Origin: Spirochaetia bacterium
Lineage (GTDB): Bacteria > Spirochaetota > Spirochaetia > Treponematales > Treponemataceae
Direction: 5' to 3'
DNA length: 27,577 nucleotides
Assembly (NCBI GenBank): GCA_900769975.1
Contig: CAAGIR010000201.1
Location: 1 to 27,577 of the forward strand
Shown here: piece after piece, positions 16,188 to 24,796 of the stretch
Numbering within the stretch: the stretch's first letter is position 1
How the letters are laid out: each line of letters opens with the position of its first letter
Notes under the pieces: generated by a model
The model's database searches: none
What the model was told of the DNA's origin: nothing
Seen by the model: the letters and a program-made list of their open reading frames with translations, nothing else
Made by a program: the position numbers and the translations under genes

Positions 16188-17144
16188 TTAATAATTCGTC
16201 ATTTTTTGCAAAGCACCAGGATGATTAACCTGAATCTTCAATGCAGAGCGCCATTCAGCACGAGCCTTTATAAGATTACCTTGCTTTTCATATATTACAC
16301 CAATTCCGTAATGTGCGTCAGCAGAATTTTCGTTTTTTTGCAAAACATTTTCAAATTCTTTGAGCGCAGATACAAAATCTTCTTTTTCTATATAAATATT
16401 TCCTAAAAGTATCTGACTTTTTATGATAATTTCGTCATTTTCACTATTCTTTACAATTCTATAAAGGTATTGTTCAGCAGCAGTATACTGTTTTGCCTGA
16501 ACATATTGCTCTGCAATTGCCAGAAGCAAAGAATCTGATTCACGAACTAGCAATGCTTCTGTAAAAGCGGAAATGCTTTCCATTGTCATTCCCAAAGAAG
16601 CATAACTTAATCCCAGATATTCTGCAATATCATCTGCCACGTATCCATTTTCTTTTGCAAGCAATAAATATTTTACAGCCAAATCTGCATAATAATGAGT
16701 GGAAATGGTATCCTTATAAAAATATGCTCTTCCAAGCATATATTGTAGTTGAGGCACTAGTTTTTCATTTGCTTCATACAGGGCAATTCTCAACTTATTT
16801 ATGCTTTCATCTAGATAAGTTTGAGCCTGAAGTGTATCAGTTTGTGCCTGAGAAAGGTAAAAACATGCATAACTGTAATAAGTTAATGCAGTATTATTAA
16901 AAGGTTTATTTTGTAAAAAACTTTTTGACAATTCATAAACAGACTGATAATCATATTCTTTCCAAGCCTGCTGAATTGTTTTTATTGTGATTTTATTTTT
17001 TTGAACTTTTAAAATGGAGAATACACTTATAGTAATTGCAACAAGAATTACTATTACAATTGTGAAAACAGATATTAATTTTACAACTGCAAATTTCTTT
17101 TTTTTTGCAAAACTTTTATTTTCTAAAGTATAATCTTCTTTCAT
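16188..17144 (-). CDS. Membrane-anchored TPR protein upstream of mreB
   Basis: The 318 residues from ATG 17144 begin with a Lys-rich cytosolic segment and one membrane helix (about 25-46). Tetratricopeptide-like helical repeats fill the rest. The clearest are the last two: IIKSQILLGNIYIEKEDFVS and ADAHYGIGVIYEKQGNLIKA. Most of the protein should be periplasmic. A longer frame to 17270 exists, but its extra 42 residues are a translation of RNase P RNA, so it was trimmed. The chosen ATG lies 13 bases after the rnpB 3' end and no Shine-Dalgarno sequence is visible in the T-rich stretch before it. Its position before mreB suggests an elongasome-related scaffold; that role is inference. Confidence 0.8.
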   Translation of the reverse strand: MKEDYTLENKSFAKKKKFAVVKLISVFTIVIVILVAITISVFSILKVQKNKITIKTIQQAWKEYDYQSVYELSKSFLQNKPFNNTALTYYSYACFYLSQAQTDTLQAQTYLDESINKLRIALYEANEKLVPQLQYMLGRAYFYKDTISTHYYADLAVKYLLLAKENGYVADDIAEYLGLSYASLGMTMESISAFTEALLVRESDSLLLAIAEQYVQAKQYTAAEQYLYRIVKNSENDEIIIKSQILLGNIYIEKEDFVSALKEFENVLQKNENSADAHYGIGVIYEKQGNLIKARAEWRSALKIQVNHPGALQKMTNY

Positions 17145-17149
17145 ATAAT

Positions 17150-17157
17150 AAAAAAAA
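17150..17157 (-). terminator. T8 run directly after the RNase P RNA P1 stem
   Basis: On the minus strand eight T residues follow the closing P1 strand (TCCCATCTG) of rnpB. A P1 pairing followed by a T-run could form or terminate the RNA end, but P1 pairs with the distant 5' end, so this is not a standard local hairpin terminator. Readthrough into the TPR gene seems likely. Confidence 0.45.
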
Positions 17158-17543
17158 CAGATGGGACAATAAGCCGGGTTCTGTCTGCCAAAAGGCAATA
17201 ACCATCTATCCGCATCAAATGTTACCATCTGATTCCAGCGATTTACCCGCAGTATTGCTCGGAACAACATAACTGCTGCTTAATCTTGCTCCAAATGAGG
17301 TTTTCAAGCCATATCTGTTACCAGCTATGCGGTAGGCTCTTACCCCACCTTTTCACCCTTACCTGAAAACAGGCGGTATATTTTCTGTTGCACTATCTGT
17401 CACATTCTGGGCTATGTAAAAAAAAATTACAGCTGCCAGTTTGTGCCCGGTCGTTATCCGGCATTTTTTCCGAAGGAGCCCGGACTTTATCTCATTCTGT
17501 AACTTTATCATCAAAATTACAGAATGCGGTTATATCCCATCTG
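17158..17543 (-). ncRNA. rnpB: RNase P RNA (bacterial type A-like)
   Basis: This is the catalytic RNA that removes 5' leaders from pre-tRNAs. The 5' CAGATGGGA and 3' TCCCATCTG ends pair as helix P1 (9 bp). The universally conserved 5' element AAAGTCCGGGCTCC and the 3' element ACAGAACCCGGCTTAT pair as P4 with the expected bulged U. The internal GGGGTAAGAGCCTACCGC element is also present. The length is about 386 bases, within the bacterial range. It lies only 25 bases after the end of the C4 zinc-ribbon gene, and no convincing own promoter was seen, so it may be processed from a longer transcript. End positions come from P1 and are approximate by a few bases. Confidence 0.93.
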
Positions 17544-17568
17544 AATAATTCAATTTTTGTTTTCAAAA

Positions 17569-18486
17569 CTAATCTTCATCAGATTCTTCTTCCATGTCTT
17601 CATCAGAAGCATCGTCTAAATCTTCAGAATCATCGTCATCGTAAGATTCGTCTAAATCTTCTCTTTCTTCGTAGTCTTCTTTTTCTTCAATATCGTCATC
17701 ATAATCTTCATCATCATCAAGACCGGCAAGACTTCCTGCAAGACCGATATTAAAGTAATCTTCTGACTGTTCTTCACTAACTTCTTCATAGAAAAGGATT
17801 CTACTGCAATAAGGACAGAATTTAATGTTTTCGCCTTCTCGAACTTCATTTGCAAAATTTGCCGGGAGAATCATGTGGCAGCCTGTACAAACACCATTTT
17901 TCACTGCAACAATACCTTCAGAATTTCGCTGAATAATTCTCTGGAACTTAAACAATATTTCCTGATCAAGATTTGGAACAATTTTATCTTCCTGTTCTTT
18001 TAAAGCAGAAAGTTCTTCATTATAGCCGGAAAGTTCATTATTTAAAGAATCTTTGCTTGATTTTAATTCAGATTCCTGGAATTCAATTAATTCTTCAGAA
18101 TTCTTCATTTTTTCATTAATTTCGGCAAGTTTCTTTTCTTCATGCTGAAGTTCATGACGGAAATTATCTTCTTTTGATTTAGCGTCAGCAATTTGCTTTT
18201 CCAAAGTTTCATATTCTCGGTGAGTTGTACTGTTAGCAACACCCTTTTCACCTTCTTCCCTTTCAGAAATTGCCTGATTCAATTCATCTTTGATTTTTCC
18301 GATTTTTTCTACAAGAACGTCATATTGAGCTTTTAATTCAATAAATTCTTTCTGAGTTTTAGCAAGTAAATCTTCCTGATTGCACAATTGTTTTGGAGCA
18401 TCAGCAACTTTTTTTTCTAACTCGTATTTTTGTACAAGAATAGTTTGTAATTCTTTTAAGCTTTCAAAAATTTCTGTTGTTACCAT
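17569..18486 (-). CDS. Coiled-coil protein with C4 zinc ribbon and acidic tail
   Basis: This 305-residue protein has three parts. A long coiled coil of about 10-180 is rich in Glu, Lys and Leu. A C4 zinc ribbon has C200-x2-C203 (CTGC) and C224-x2-C227 (CPYC), matching the zf-RING_7/CdsZ-like family of bacterial coiled-coil zinc-ribbon proteins. The tail of about 49 residues (257-305) is almost entirely Asp and Glu with Ser and Tyr. The tail makes it longer than family members I know (about 240 residues). The start ATG has GAGGAA about 10-12 bases upstream, and a candidate promoter lies at 18519-18547. It sits between rpoD and rnpB. A role in RNA or transcription-complex binding is a guess. 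Confidence 0.85.
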   Translation of the reverse strand: MVTTEIFESLKELQTILVQKYELEKKVADAPKQLCNQEDLLAKTQKEFIELKAQYDVLVEKIGKIKDELNQAISEREEGEKGVANSTTHREYETLEKQIADAKSKEDNFRHELQHEEKKLAEINEKMKNSEELIEFQESELKSSKDSLNNELSGYNEELSALKEQEDKIVPNLDQEILFKFQRIIQRNSEGIVAVKNGVCTGCHMILPANFANEVREGENIKFCPYCSRILFYEEVSEEQSEDYFNIGLAGSLAGLDDDEDYDDDIEEKEDYEEREDLDESYDDDDSEDLDDASDEDMEEESDED

Positions 18487-18518
18487 ATTTTACAGGTTCC
18501 TCATTTAAAATATTTTTA

Positions 18519-18547
18519 AATATATACCAAATTCTAATTTTAGTCTA
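18519..18547 (-). promoter_or_regulatory. Candidate promoter of the C4 zinc-ribbon / rnpB / mre unit
   Basis: On the minus strand there is TAGACT (18542-18547), a 17-base spacer and TATATT (18519-18524), in the 104-base gap between rpoD and the zinc-ribbon gene. No strong terminator hairpin was seen in the same gap. Confidence 0.4.
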
Positions 18548-18590
18548 TTGCCTGCCCTTAAAATAATTTATAAAGACAGACATTAAAGAT

Positions 18591-20450
18591 TTAAGTTTCA
18601 ATATAATCCCTTAAACCATTTGCACGTCGTGGATGACGAAGCCTGCGCAACGCTTTTGCTTCAATCTGTCTTATACGTTCACGAGTAACATCAAAATAAA
18701 GTCCAACTTCTTCAAGAGTAAGTGAATAACCATCATCTAATCCAAAACGCATCTTTAATACTTCCTGTTCACGTGATGGCAATGTATTTAAAACAGAACG
18801 CAACTGTTCCTGCAGTAAAGTATATGCAGTTTGTGATGCTGGATTTTCCACTTCTTTATCTTCAATAAAATCTCCGAGGATTGAATCTTCTTCTTCACCA
18901 ATAGGAGTTTCAAGAGAAATTGGTTCGCGAGCAACATTTTTTACTTGTTTTACACGACTCAAAGGCCAACCCAACTGCTGTGCAATTTCATCATCTGTAG
19001 GTTCGCGTCCCAGTTTTTGCATAAGCTGACGACTTTCCCTTACAACTTTATTAATCTGTTCTATCATATGGACAGGTACGCGGATTGTTCTTGCCTGATC
19101 TGAAATAGAACGAGTAATAGCTTGACGAATCCACCATGTAGCATAAGTAGAAAATTTAAAACCTTTACGATATTCAAATTTTTCAACCGCTTTTATAAGA
19201 CCTATGTTTCCTTCTTGAACTAAATCAAAGAAATGAAGTCCACGATTTGTATATTTTTTTGCAATAGAAACTACAAGTCGAAGATTTGCATTAATCAGCC
19301 TGTTCTTTGCTTTTTCCATCATTTTACGGCCGAATTCAATATCTTTCGCCATTTTCTGGATATCATCTACACTATTTTCAAATTCATATTCAAGACGGTG
19401 TAATTTTCTGTCAATTTTTTGAATCTGAGTATAAATTTCACGAATTTCATCAGCCGTCATATTTAAATCACGTTCAAGGAAAACAGCCTGGGATTTAATG
19501 GAAATTTTTCTTCCTAAACTTCGTAATTCAGCAGGAGAAGAAACACGAAGTTCCTTCATCTTTTTTTCCTGTTTCTGATGATATTCTTCTATTTTTATTG
19601 TTGCTTCACGATATTTTTGCGTAAATTTGTCCAATTCTTCAGTTTGAATATCAATTTTCTGCAATTCAGGAAGGATTTTTTTTCGCAATTCAATAAGCTG
19701 CTCATTTTCAAAAATCAAGCTCGACTGATTTGTTTCAAACAACTGTCGTTTTAATGTCATATATTGTTTCATTTCAGGAAGCACTGGTTTAATATATTCA
19801 CCATAAGCACCCTTTAAACGACGTTTATCAGCCATTTCTTCATTTATTTCTTTTCTTGTTTTACCAGGTTCATGAATATCTATTCTTGAAAAAGCTTTCT
19901 GTGCTACTGCAAAAAATTCAGGAATCATTATGCCGGAATTGATAATAACATCTTTTATAATATTATTTCCCTGTTCCATTGTTTTTGATAATTCGACTTC
20001 CTGTTCTGCAGTAAGAAGATTTTCTTTTCCGATTTCACGAAGGTAAAGACGAATCGGATCATCTACACTTGAATCTTTGTCGCTATTTACTAATTTATTT
20101 CTTGATGCTTTTTCAGCTTTTTCTATTTCTGATATAGTTTCGTCATCTTCAGATACAATATCATCATCATTTTCAAGAATTAAATCATCTTCCATGCCAT
20201 CATCTACATCTTCCTGATCCATGATGTCAGTTTCAATAGGTTCACGACCAATATTTTTTAACAAACCTAAAACAGGTTCCATTAATTCATCAGAATTAAC
20301 AAATTCCTGTCCCAAATATGCAATAATATCATCCCAAGTAATAGAAGGTTTTGTTTTTGCATATTCAAGTAATTTTTCAACAGCAGGATTTATGCTTAAT
20401 CCTAAAGCCGATTTTTCATTTTCTGAAGCAGTAGAGTTAGAAACTTTCAT
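18591..20450 (-). CDS. rpoD: Primary sigma factor RpoD (sigma-70)
   Basis: This housekeeping sigma factor directs RNA polymerase to most promoters. It has 619 residues from ATG 20450. An acidic N-terminal region 1.1 (DDGMEDDLILENDDDIVSED) precedes region 1.2 (DPIRLYLREIGKENLLTAEQ) and a long non-conserved helical insert. Region 2 has NLRLVVSIAKKYTNRGLHF and FKFSTYATWWIRQAI; region 3 has RTIRVPVHMIEQINKV; region 4.2 has VTRERIRQIEAKALRRLRHP. An upstream in-frame GTG at 20462 would add 4 residues, but it lies inside AGGTGA, which looks like the ribosome binding site for the ATG. It lies directly downstream of dnaG. Confidence 0.97.
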   Translation of the reverse strand: MKVSNSTASENEKSALGLSINPAVEKLLEYAKTKPSITWDDIIAYLGQEFVNSDELMEPVLGLLKNIGREPIETDIMDQEDVDDGMEDDLILENDDDIVSEDDETISEIEKAEKASRNKLVNSDKDSSVDDPIRLYLREIGKENLLTAEQEVELSKTMEQGNNIIKDVIINSGIMIPEFFAVAQKAFSRIDIHEPGKTRKEINEEMADKRRLKGAYGEYIKPVLPEMKQYMTLKRQLFETNQSSLIFENEQLIELRKKILPELQKIDIQTEELDKFTQKYREATIKIEEYHQKQEKKMKELRVSSPAELRSLGRKISIKSQAVFLERDLNMTADEIREIYTQIQKIDRKLHRLEYEFENSVDDIQKMAKDIEFGRKMMEKAKNRLINANLRLVVSIAKKYTNRGLHFFDLVQEGNIGLIKAVEKFEYRKGFKFSTYATWWIRQAITRSISDQARTIRVPVHMIEQINKVVRESRQLMQKLGREPTDDEIAQQLGWPLSRVKQVKNVAREPISLETPIGEEEDSILGDFIEDKEVENPASQTAYTLLQEQLRSVLNTLPSREQEVLKMRFGLDDGYSLTLEEVGLYFDVTRERIRQIEAKALRRLRHPRRANGLRDYIET

Positions 20451-20458
20451 TTCTGTGT

Positions 20459-20464
20459 TCACCT
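20459..20464 (-). promoter_or_regulatory. Ribosome binding site deciding the rpoD start
   Basis: On the minus strand AGGTGA lies 8 bases before the ATG at 20450. It overlaps the dnaG stop codon, so rpoD translation is probably coupled to dnaG. The GTG at 20462 is part of this motif. Confidence 0.6.
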
Positions 20465-22295
20465 ATTTTTTTACTAAGTCCTGAATCTGTTTATCTAATT
20501 CAAGCTTTTCTACTAAAAGACTGTTCAATTGTTTTTTGTCATCTTCAGTTATAACAGAATATTCTTTGATTCTTTTTGATAACTTATTTCTTTGTTCTTC
20601 AAGCCTGTTTCTTATTAAATAATTGATTGTGTCCTCTACAATTACACCAACCCTATCGCTTTGATAGACACCTTCAGAAATACTTTCTGTTATCAAATGA
20701 ACAAGTTTCTGGTCATTTTCATTTTGATTCAAATGATCAAGAATATCCTTTATAGTAAAAGATTCCTGGTTTTCAACAAAACACTCTTCTAATACATTAA
20801 ACAGTCGGCGCGCATAGTTATTTTGAAAATCGTTTTCGTTGATACGGGAACGTAAGTTTTTGAACTGATCCAGGTTTGCAGTAACAGCAATTACACCACG
20901 CAATTCAGCATCCAATTTAATTGGAGTATTCTGTTCTGTTTGATTTTTATTCCGGATGTTTGAACGCTCTCGGGCTAGATTACGATTATTAAAATCCCTT
21001 TTTACAGCCTCCGGTCTAAGATTGAATGTCTGACACAATTGTTCCAGACAAGACTCTCTTTGTATATCAGATTGAAGCACATCAACATACTGAAAAAACT
21101 CCAGCGATGCTTTTGTTTTACCCTCAGGAGTGTCCATAGGGTATTTTTCACCTAGTCTAAATAAAAGATAGTCACAGTCTAATATAGCATTATTTACTTG
21201 CGTTGTCAAGTTTTCTGCACCGAATTTTAATAAAATTTCAGATGGATCTTTGCCGCCTTTTAATCTGATTATACGGACTGTAAGATTGTTTTCGCGACAC
21301 AGTTTAATTGCCTTCCATGTGGCAGTTCTTCCAGCACCATCTTCATCAAAAGAAAGATAAACAGCACCATCAGAAACAAATCCCTGAATCATTTTTATAT
21401 GTTCTATAGTAAGGGCTGTCCCCAGCGTTGCAACTGCGTAATCAAGACCACATTGATGATATGCAATTACATCCATATTACCTTCGCAGAAAATAATTTT
21501 TTTATTCTGTCTGATGGAATTTCTGGCAAAGTTAAAGCCGAATAAAGTTTCACGTTTTTTAAATTGAGGTAAATCTCCTGAATTTAAATATTTACGTTCC
21601 GATTCATTGGCAGGGGGCAAAACTCTTCCGCCAAATGCAACTACTTGTCCCCTTCTGTTAAAAATCGGAAACATAAGTCTGTCCGAAAAAAAAGAAATAT
21701 CAGGATATTTTTGACTGAACAATCCGCTTTTATTTAGAAATTCTTCGGAAAAGTTTTTTTTCTTTAGAAATTGTTTAAGCCATTTTCTGTCTGCAGGTGC
21801 ATAACCAAGTTTGAATTTTTTTATAATATCAAGAGAAAGTCCTCGTTTTAAAACATAATCGAGTGCTTTTTTTCCACTGTCTGTTTCCAAAAGAAAATAA
21901 TGAAACATTGAGGCAACACGTTCATATAAATTTATGATTTGTTCAATATCATTATTCTTTTGAATTAAATGGACATCTGGATTTTCGCCGTTTTTATATT
22001 TAATAGGAATACCCATTTTTTTTGCAATAGAAACTATAGAATCATAATAAGGAGTTTTTTCCATCTCCATCACAAAAGAAATTACGTTTCCGCCTTTATG
22101 ACAGCCAAAACAATAGTAAAATTTCTGATTTCCATCAACATGAAATGAAGGTGTTTTTTCGCCATGAAAAGGACAACAGCCCCACCAGTCATTTGGAGAA
22201 CGCTGTTCCAGTCTTGTATATTCACCAATCAAAGAAACTATATCAGAAGAATCGAGAACTGCTTCAATTGTTTCATTTGAAATAAAATTTCCCAC
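20463..22295 (-). CDS. dnaG: DNA primase
   Basis: DnaG makes RNA primers at the replication fork and contacts the replicative helicase. It has 610 residues. The N-terminal zinc finger shows C41-x2-H44 and C62-x2-C65 around GEKTPSFH. The TOPRIM catalytic core has KIIFCEGNMDVIAYHQCG with the acidic EGNMD element and VYLSFDEDGAGRTATWKAI with the DED metal-binding motif. The C-terminal helical region for helicase binding is present but weakly conserved. The start codon is GTG at 22295 and directly follows the mltG TAA with no gap; the only Shine-Dalgarno-like sequence (AAGG) is about 11 bases upstream. This dnaG-rpoD pair lacks the rpsU found upstream in the classical macromolecular synthesis operon; mltG takes that place. 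Confidence 0.96.
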   Translation of the reverse strand: MGNFISNETIEAVLDSSDIVSLIGEYTRLEQRSPNDWWGCCPFHGEKTPSFHVDGNQKFYYCFGCHKGGNVISFVMEMEKTPYYDSIVSIAKKMGIPIKYKNGENPDVHLIQKNNDIEQIINLYERVASMFHYFLLETDSGKKALDYVLKRGLSLDIIKKFKLGYAPADRKWLKQFLKKKNFSEEFLNKSGLFSQKYPDISFFSDRLMFPIFNRRGQVVAFGGRVLPPANESERKYLNSGDLPQFKKRETLFGFNFARNSIRQNKKIIFCEGNMDVIAYHQCGLDYAVATLGTALTIEHIKMIQGFVSDGAVYLSFDEDGAGRTATWKAIKLCRENNLTVRIIRLKGGKDPSEILLKFGAENLTTQVNNAILDCDYLLFRLGEKYPMDTPEGKTKASLEFFQYVDVLQSDIQRESCLEQLCQTFNLRPEAVKRDFNNRNLARERSNIRNKNQTEQNTPIKLDAELRGVIAVTANLDQFKNLRSRINENDFQNNYARRLFNVLEECFVENQESFTIKDILDHLNQNENDQKLVHLITESISEGVYQSDRVGVIVEDTINYLIRNRLEEQRNKLSKRIKEYSVITEDDKKQLNSLLVEKLELDKQIQDLVKK

Positions 22296-23372
22296 TTATT
22301 TTGCTGCCTTTTTTGAAACAAGATTATGCTGTTCAATATGTTCTTCAAAACTTGTTGTAAAAACATGACTTCCAGCCTGTTCATCTTTAACTTGAAAATA
22401 ATAATAACTTGTTTTTGGTGTATTTACACATGCATCTAATGCAATAATTCCAGGATTTGAAATAGCTCCGGGTGGAAGTCCTGCATATTTATAAGTATTA
22501 TACAGACTGTCAATCTGTGTATCTTTTATGTGGATTTTATCTGGATGTGGCTGACCTTGAATTTCTGTCAGTATATAAACGATTGTTGCACAAGAATACA
22601 AACCGATATTTCTTTTCAGCCTGTTTTTAAAAACGCTTGCAATTAACGGAGCTTCTTCTGCAATCCTGTATTCACGTTCAACAATAGACGCCAGCCTTAC
22701 AGTGTAAAACAATTCTTCTGGTGTCTGACCGCTTAATCCTTCTATTGTCTTAATTTTTTCAAAAAAATTATCAAGCATTGTGGATATAATGGATTCTTCT
22801 GTCATTCCTATTGTAAAAAAATATGTATCAGGAAACAGATAACCTTCACAACTTTCTGCAGGAATTTTATATTTTTCCAGAAGTTTTTTATCTTTTGATA
22901 TATTTATAAAATCTGACTTTGAACATATTCTGTTTTCTTCGAGTAGTTCTGCAATTTTACTTACAGTATAACCTTCTGGGACAGCTACTTTTATGTATTC
23001 CTGCTGCCCCGAAGAAAGAAGCTCCAAAATCTGCGGTATTTCCATGTTGTTTTTTATATGATATACGCCACTTTTTAATGAAAATGCAGTAAAATCTTCA
23101 TTTGGAAAAAGCATTTTGCTTAAAAAAGGAAAACGCACCGTATAATAAAACAATCTGTCATTTCTGATTAAGTTATTTTCCTGTAACAATTTTGCCACGC
23201 TCGAAAGTGTCATTCCGTATGGTATTTCGATTTTTACCTCTACAACATTTTCTGCATTATTTTTGCCCGATACAACGGGACTTTTTAAATAATTTATAAA
23301 AAATAATCCTCCTAAAATAACAGCGGCAAAGATGATAAATATAATAGAAAAAATTACGGATTTTTTTTTCAT
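22296..23372 (-). CDS. mltG: Endolytic transglycosylase MltG (YceG family)
   Basis: MltG cuts nascent glycan strands at the outer face of the inner membrane and is thought to set strand length. It has 358 residues. A Lys-rich start (MKKKSVIF) leads into a single membrane anchor of about 5-28. A LysM-like region follows (VAVPEGYTVSKIAELLEENR). The catalytic domain contains ASIVEREYR with Glu232 as the likely catalytic acid, then EEAPLIASVFKNRL and the late YAGLPPGAISNPGIIAL motif. All are typical of the family. The ATG overlaps the preceding 67-residue gene by 4 bases (ATGA). Confidence 0.95.
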   Translation of the reverse strand: MKKKSVIFSIIFIIFAAVILGGLFFINYLKSPVVSGKNNAENVVEVKIEIPYGMTLSSVAKLLQENNLIRNDRLFYYTVRFPFLSKMLFPNEDFTAFSLKSGVYHIKNNMEIPQILELLSSGQQEYIKVAVPEGYTVSKIAELLEENRICSKSDFINISKDKKLLEKYKIPAESCEGYLFPDTYFFTIGMTEESIISTMLDNFFEKIKTIEGLSGQTPEELFYTVRLASIVEREYRIAEEAPLIASVFKNRLKRNIGLYSCATIVYILTEIQGQPHPDKIHIKDTQIDSLYNTYKYAGLPPGAISNPGIIALDACVNTPKTSYYYFQVKDEQAGSHVFTTSFEEHIEQHNLVSKKAAK

Positions 23373-23572
23373 GAGTAAAAACGTTTAACCTCGTCCAGTG
23401 ATAAAGTATTATAAATAGAATCTTCAAGCACGTGATAAAAAGATTCTAATCCATCAGGCAGTTTTTCTTCGTTTTGGCGCAAAAATTTTGCTAATAAAAA
23501 TAATTCCTTTTTGGAGAAATTATATTCTAAAACAGAAAAATCTTCATTGTTAATTTCCATATTCAGACTCAC
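23369..23572 (-). CDS. Conserved-looking small protein of unknown function
   Basis: This frame encodes 67 residues, is acidic overall, and is largely helical in prediction by eye (FSKKELFLLAKFLRQNEEKL, then LDEVKRFYS). No membrane segment, cysteine pair or known motif is visible. It is held tightly in the operon: the GTG start overlaps the stop of the MBL-fold gene (GTGA) and its own stop overlaps the mltG start (ATGA). That makes a real, translationally coupled gene likely. An in-frame ATG at 23560 (63 residues) is an alternative start; neither has a strong Shine-Dalgarno sequence. Confidence 0.7.
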   Translation of the reverse strand: MSLNMEINNEDFSVLEYNFSKKELFLLAKFLRQNEEKLPDGLESFYHVLEDSIYNTLSLDEVKRFYS

Positions 23573-24501
23573 AATTCAAATTCAAAAGATTCTTTTGCTA
23601 ATTCAATCTGAACATCAGAATGACCGATATATTGGGCATACCATCTTGCTGCCTGTAAAATAGAATTCAACTTTCTGTCATCATAAGCAGGTTCATGATG
23701 AAAAAGGTAAATCTTCTTAATATTCCAGAAAATTGCAAAATCTATTACGTAACAAAAAGCCGAATGTCCCCAGTTTTCTTTACGATAAACTTCTTCAACA
23801 GTATACTGAGAATCAATTACAATTACATCAGTATTTTTAAAAACCGCTTCTCCATCTGTCGTTGAAGAAAAATCTGTACTTTTTAATTCAATATCAGTTG
23901 CATAAACAAATTTTTTTCCGTCTACTTCAAAAGAAAAAGAATAAGAATCGCCTGGATGCCTCATTTTGTGAGAATTCACTTTAATATCATCAATATAAAA
24001 CTCTGTATCTTCCTTTACGTGATTAAATACAAGTTTTTTTGTTATTGATTTAGGAACTGATGGCGGACTGTATGGTTCTGTCATTTGTTTTCTAAAATAT
24101 GTTTCGCAATCTTTTAAATGTGAGTAAATTTGAATTTCAAGATTTGGATTAAATGCATGGTCAAAGAAAGGAAATCCGTTTATGTGATCCCAGTGAAAAT
24201 GTGAAAATATTAAATGATATTTTGAAGGACATTTTTTTGATTTGCCAAGAACACGTAAACCAGTACCTGCGTCAAGAATAATATCGGTATTTTTATGACA
24301 TAGTTCAACACACGCAGTATTACCGCCTGCAGTTCCAAAAATCCAGGACGGCAAGGAAGATACAAATTTTGCTTTGGAATCTGCATCTTTTATGTCGGCA
24401 GGGGTTATGCGCTGTACTGCTGCCATAATTTTTGACTGTATCTGTTCTGGTGTTAACGGAGCAGGTATTGAACCTCTTACTCCCCAAAAATGAATTTTCA
24501 C
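23569..24501 (-). CDS. MBL-fold metallo-hydrolase
   Basis: This is a metallo-beta-lactamase fold protein of about 310 residues from GTG 24501. The start MKIHFWGVRGSIPAP and GTAGGNTACVEL are typical of the subgroup with phosphodiesterase or RNase-Z-like members. The metal site HxHxDH is at about H101, H103, D105 and H106 (FSHFHWDHINGF). A later His lies in KMRHPGDSYSF, an Asp in VYATDIE and a His in YLFHHEP. It probably acts on a phosphodiester or cyclic nucleotide, but the substrate cannot be read here. A longer TTG frame (24513) was rejected because GAGG is placed for the GTG. The gene heads the run to mltG, dnaG and rpoD. Confidence 0.85.
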   Translation of the reverse strand: MKIHFWGVRGSIPAPLTPEQIQSKIMAAVQRITPADIKDADSKAKFVSSLPSWIFGTAGGNTACVELCHKNTDIILDAGTGLRVLGKSKKCPSKYHLIFSHFHWDHINGFPFFDHAFNPNLEIQIYSHLKDCETYFRKQMTEPYSPPSVPKSITKKLVFNHVKEDTEFYIDDIKVNSHKMRHPGDSYSFSFEVDGKKFVYATDIELKSTDFSSTTDGEAVFKNTDVIVIDSQYTVEEVYRKENWGHSAFCYVIDFAIFWNIKKIYLFHHEPAYDDRKLNSILQAARWYAQYIGHSDVQIELAKESFEFEL

Positions 24502-24507
24502 AATTGT

Positions 24508-24511
24508 CCTC
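24508..24511 (-). promoter_or_regulatory. Ribosome binding site deciding the MBL-fold gene start
   Basis: On the minus strand GAGG lies 6 bases before the GTG at 24501. The upstream in-frame TTG at 24513 overlaps this motif and has no site of its own. Confidence 0.65.
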
Positions 24512-24763
24512 AAGTATTATAGAGCGTGACTGTCCGATAAATTAATTTTTCAGTGTCACCTTGTTTTATTTAGAAATACCCCACATTTCATACAGTGCAG
24601 ATTTTTAAATATATTCAGAATGACTTTTTTATTTCAGGCAGTCCCTTTTCTTTGATTTTACCAGGTCTTTTAAATTTAAACTATAGTTCATAAATTGTCT
24701 ACATTAATGAGAAAAAAAATTATTTTTTTTGTGAAATAAAAATCGATGAAAAATTAAAAAGGC
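24512..24763. other. Intergenic region without a recognised gene
   Basis: No coding frame, RNA gene or clear hairpin is supported in these roughly 250 bases between the MBL-fold gene and the tRNA terminator. There is an imperfect GTGAC/GTCAC inverted repeat close to the MBL-fold gene and a 10-base palindrome AACTATAGTT. A weak promoter candidate for the MBL-fold gene (TAGACA, 17 bases, TAAATT on the minus strand) overlaps the palindrome. Confidence 0.4.
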
Positions 24764-24792
24764 AAAAAAAAAGAGCTAGAAAACTAGCTCTT
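24764..24792 (-). terminator. Rho-independent terminator of the tRNA operon
   Basis: On the minus strand the stem AAGAGCTAG and CTAGCTCTT (9 bp) with a TTTT loop is followed by seven further T residues. It starts 4 bases after the 3' end of tRNA-Tyr. Confidence 0.9.
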
Positions 24793-24796
24793 ACAC

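Noticed and set aside
17145..17270. N-terminal extension of 42 residues on the TPR protein
   Set aside because: It is a translation of the 3' part of rnpB, and the sequence before the lysine-rich start has no protein character.
17388..17753. Plus-strand frame of 121 codons
   Set aside because: It overlaps the rnpB 5' half and the acidic tail of the zinc-ribbon gene on the other strand; its His/Gln/Leu-rich product is the reverse reading of GAT/GAA repeats.
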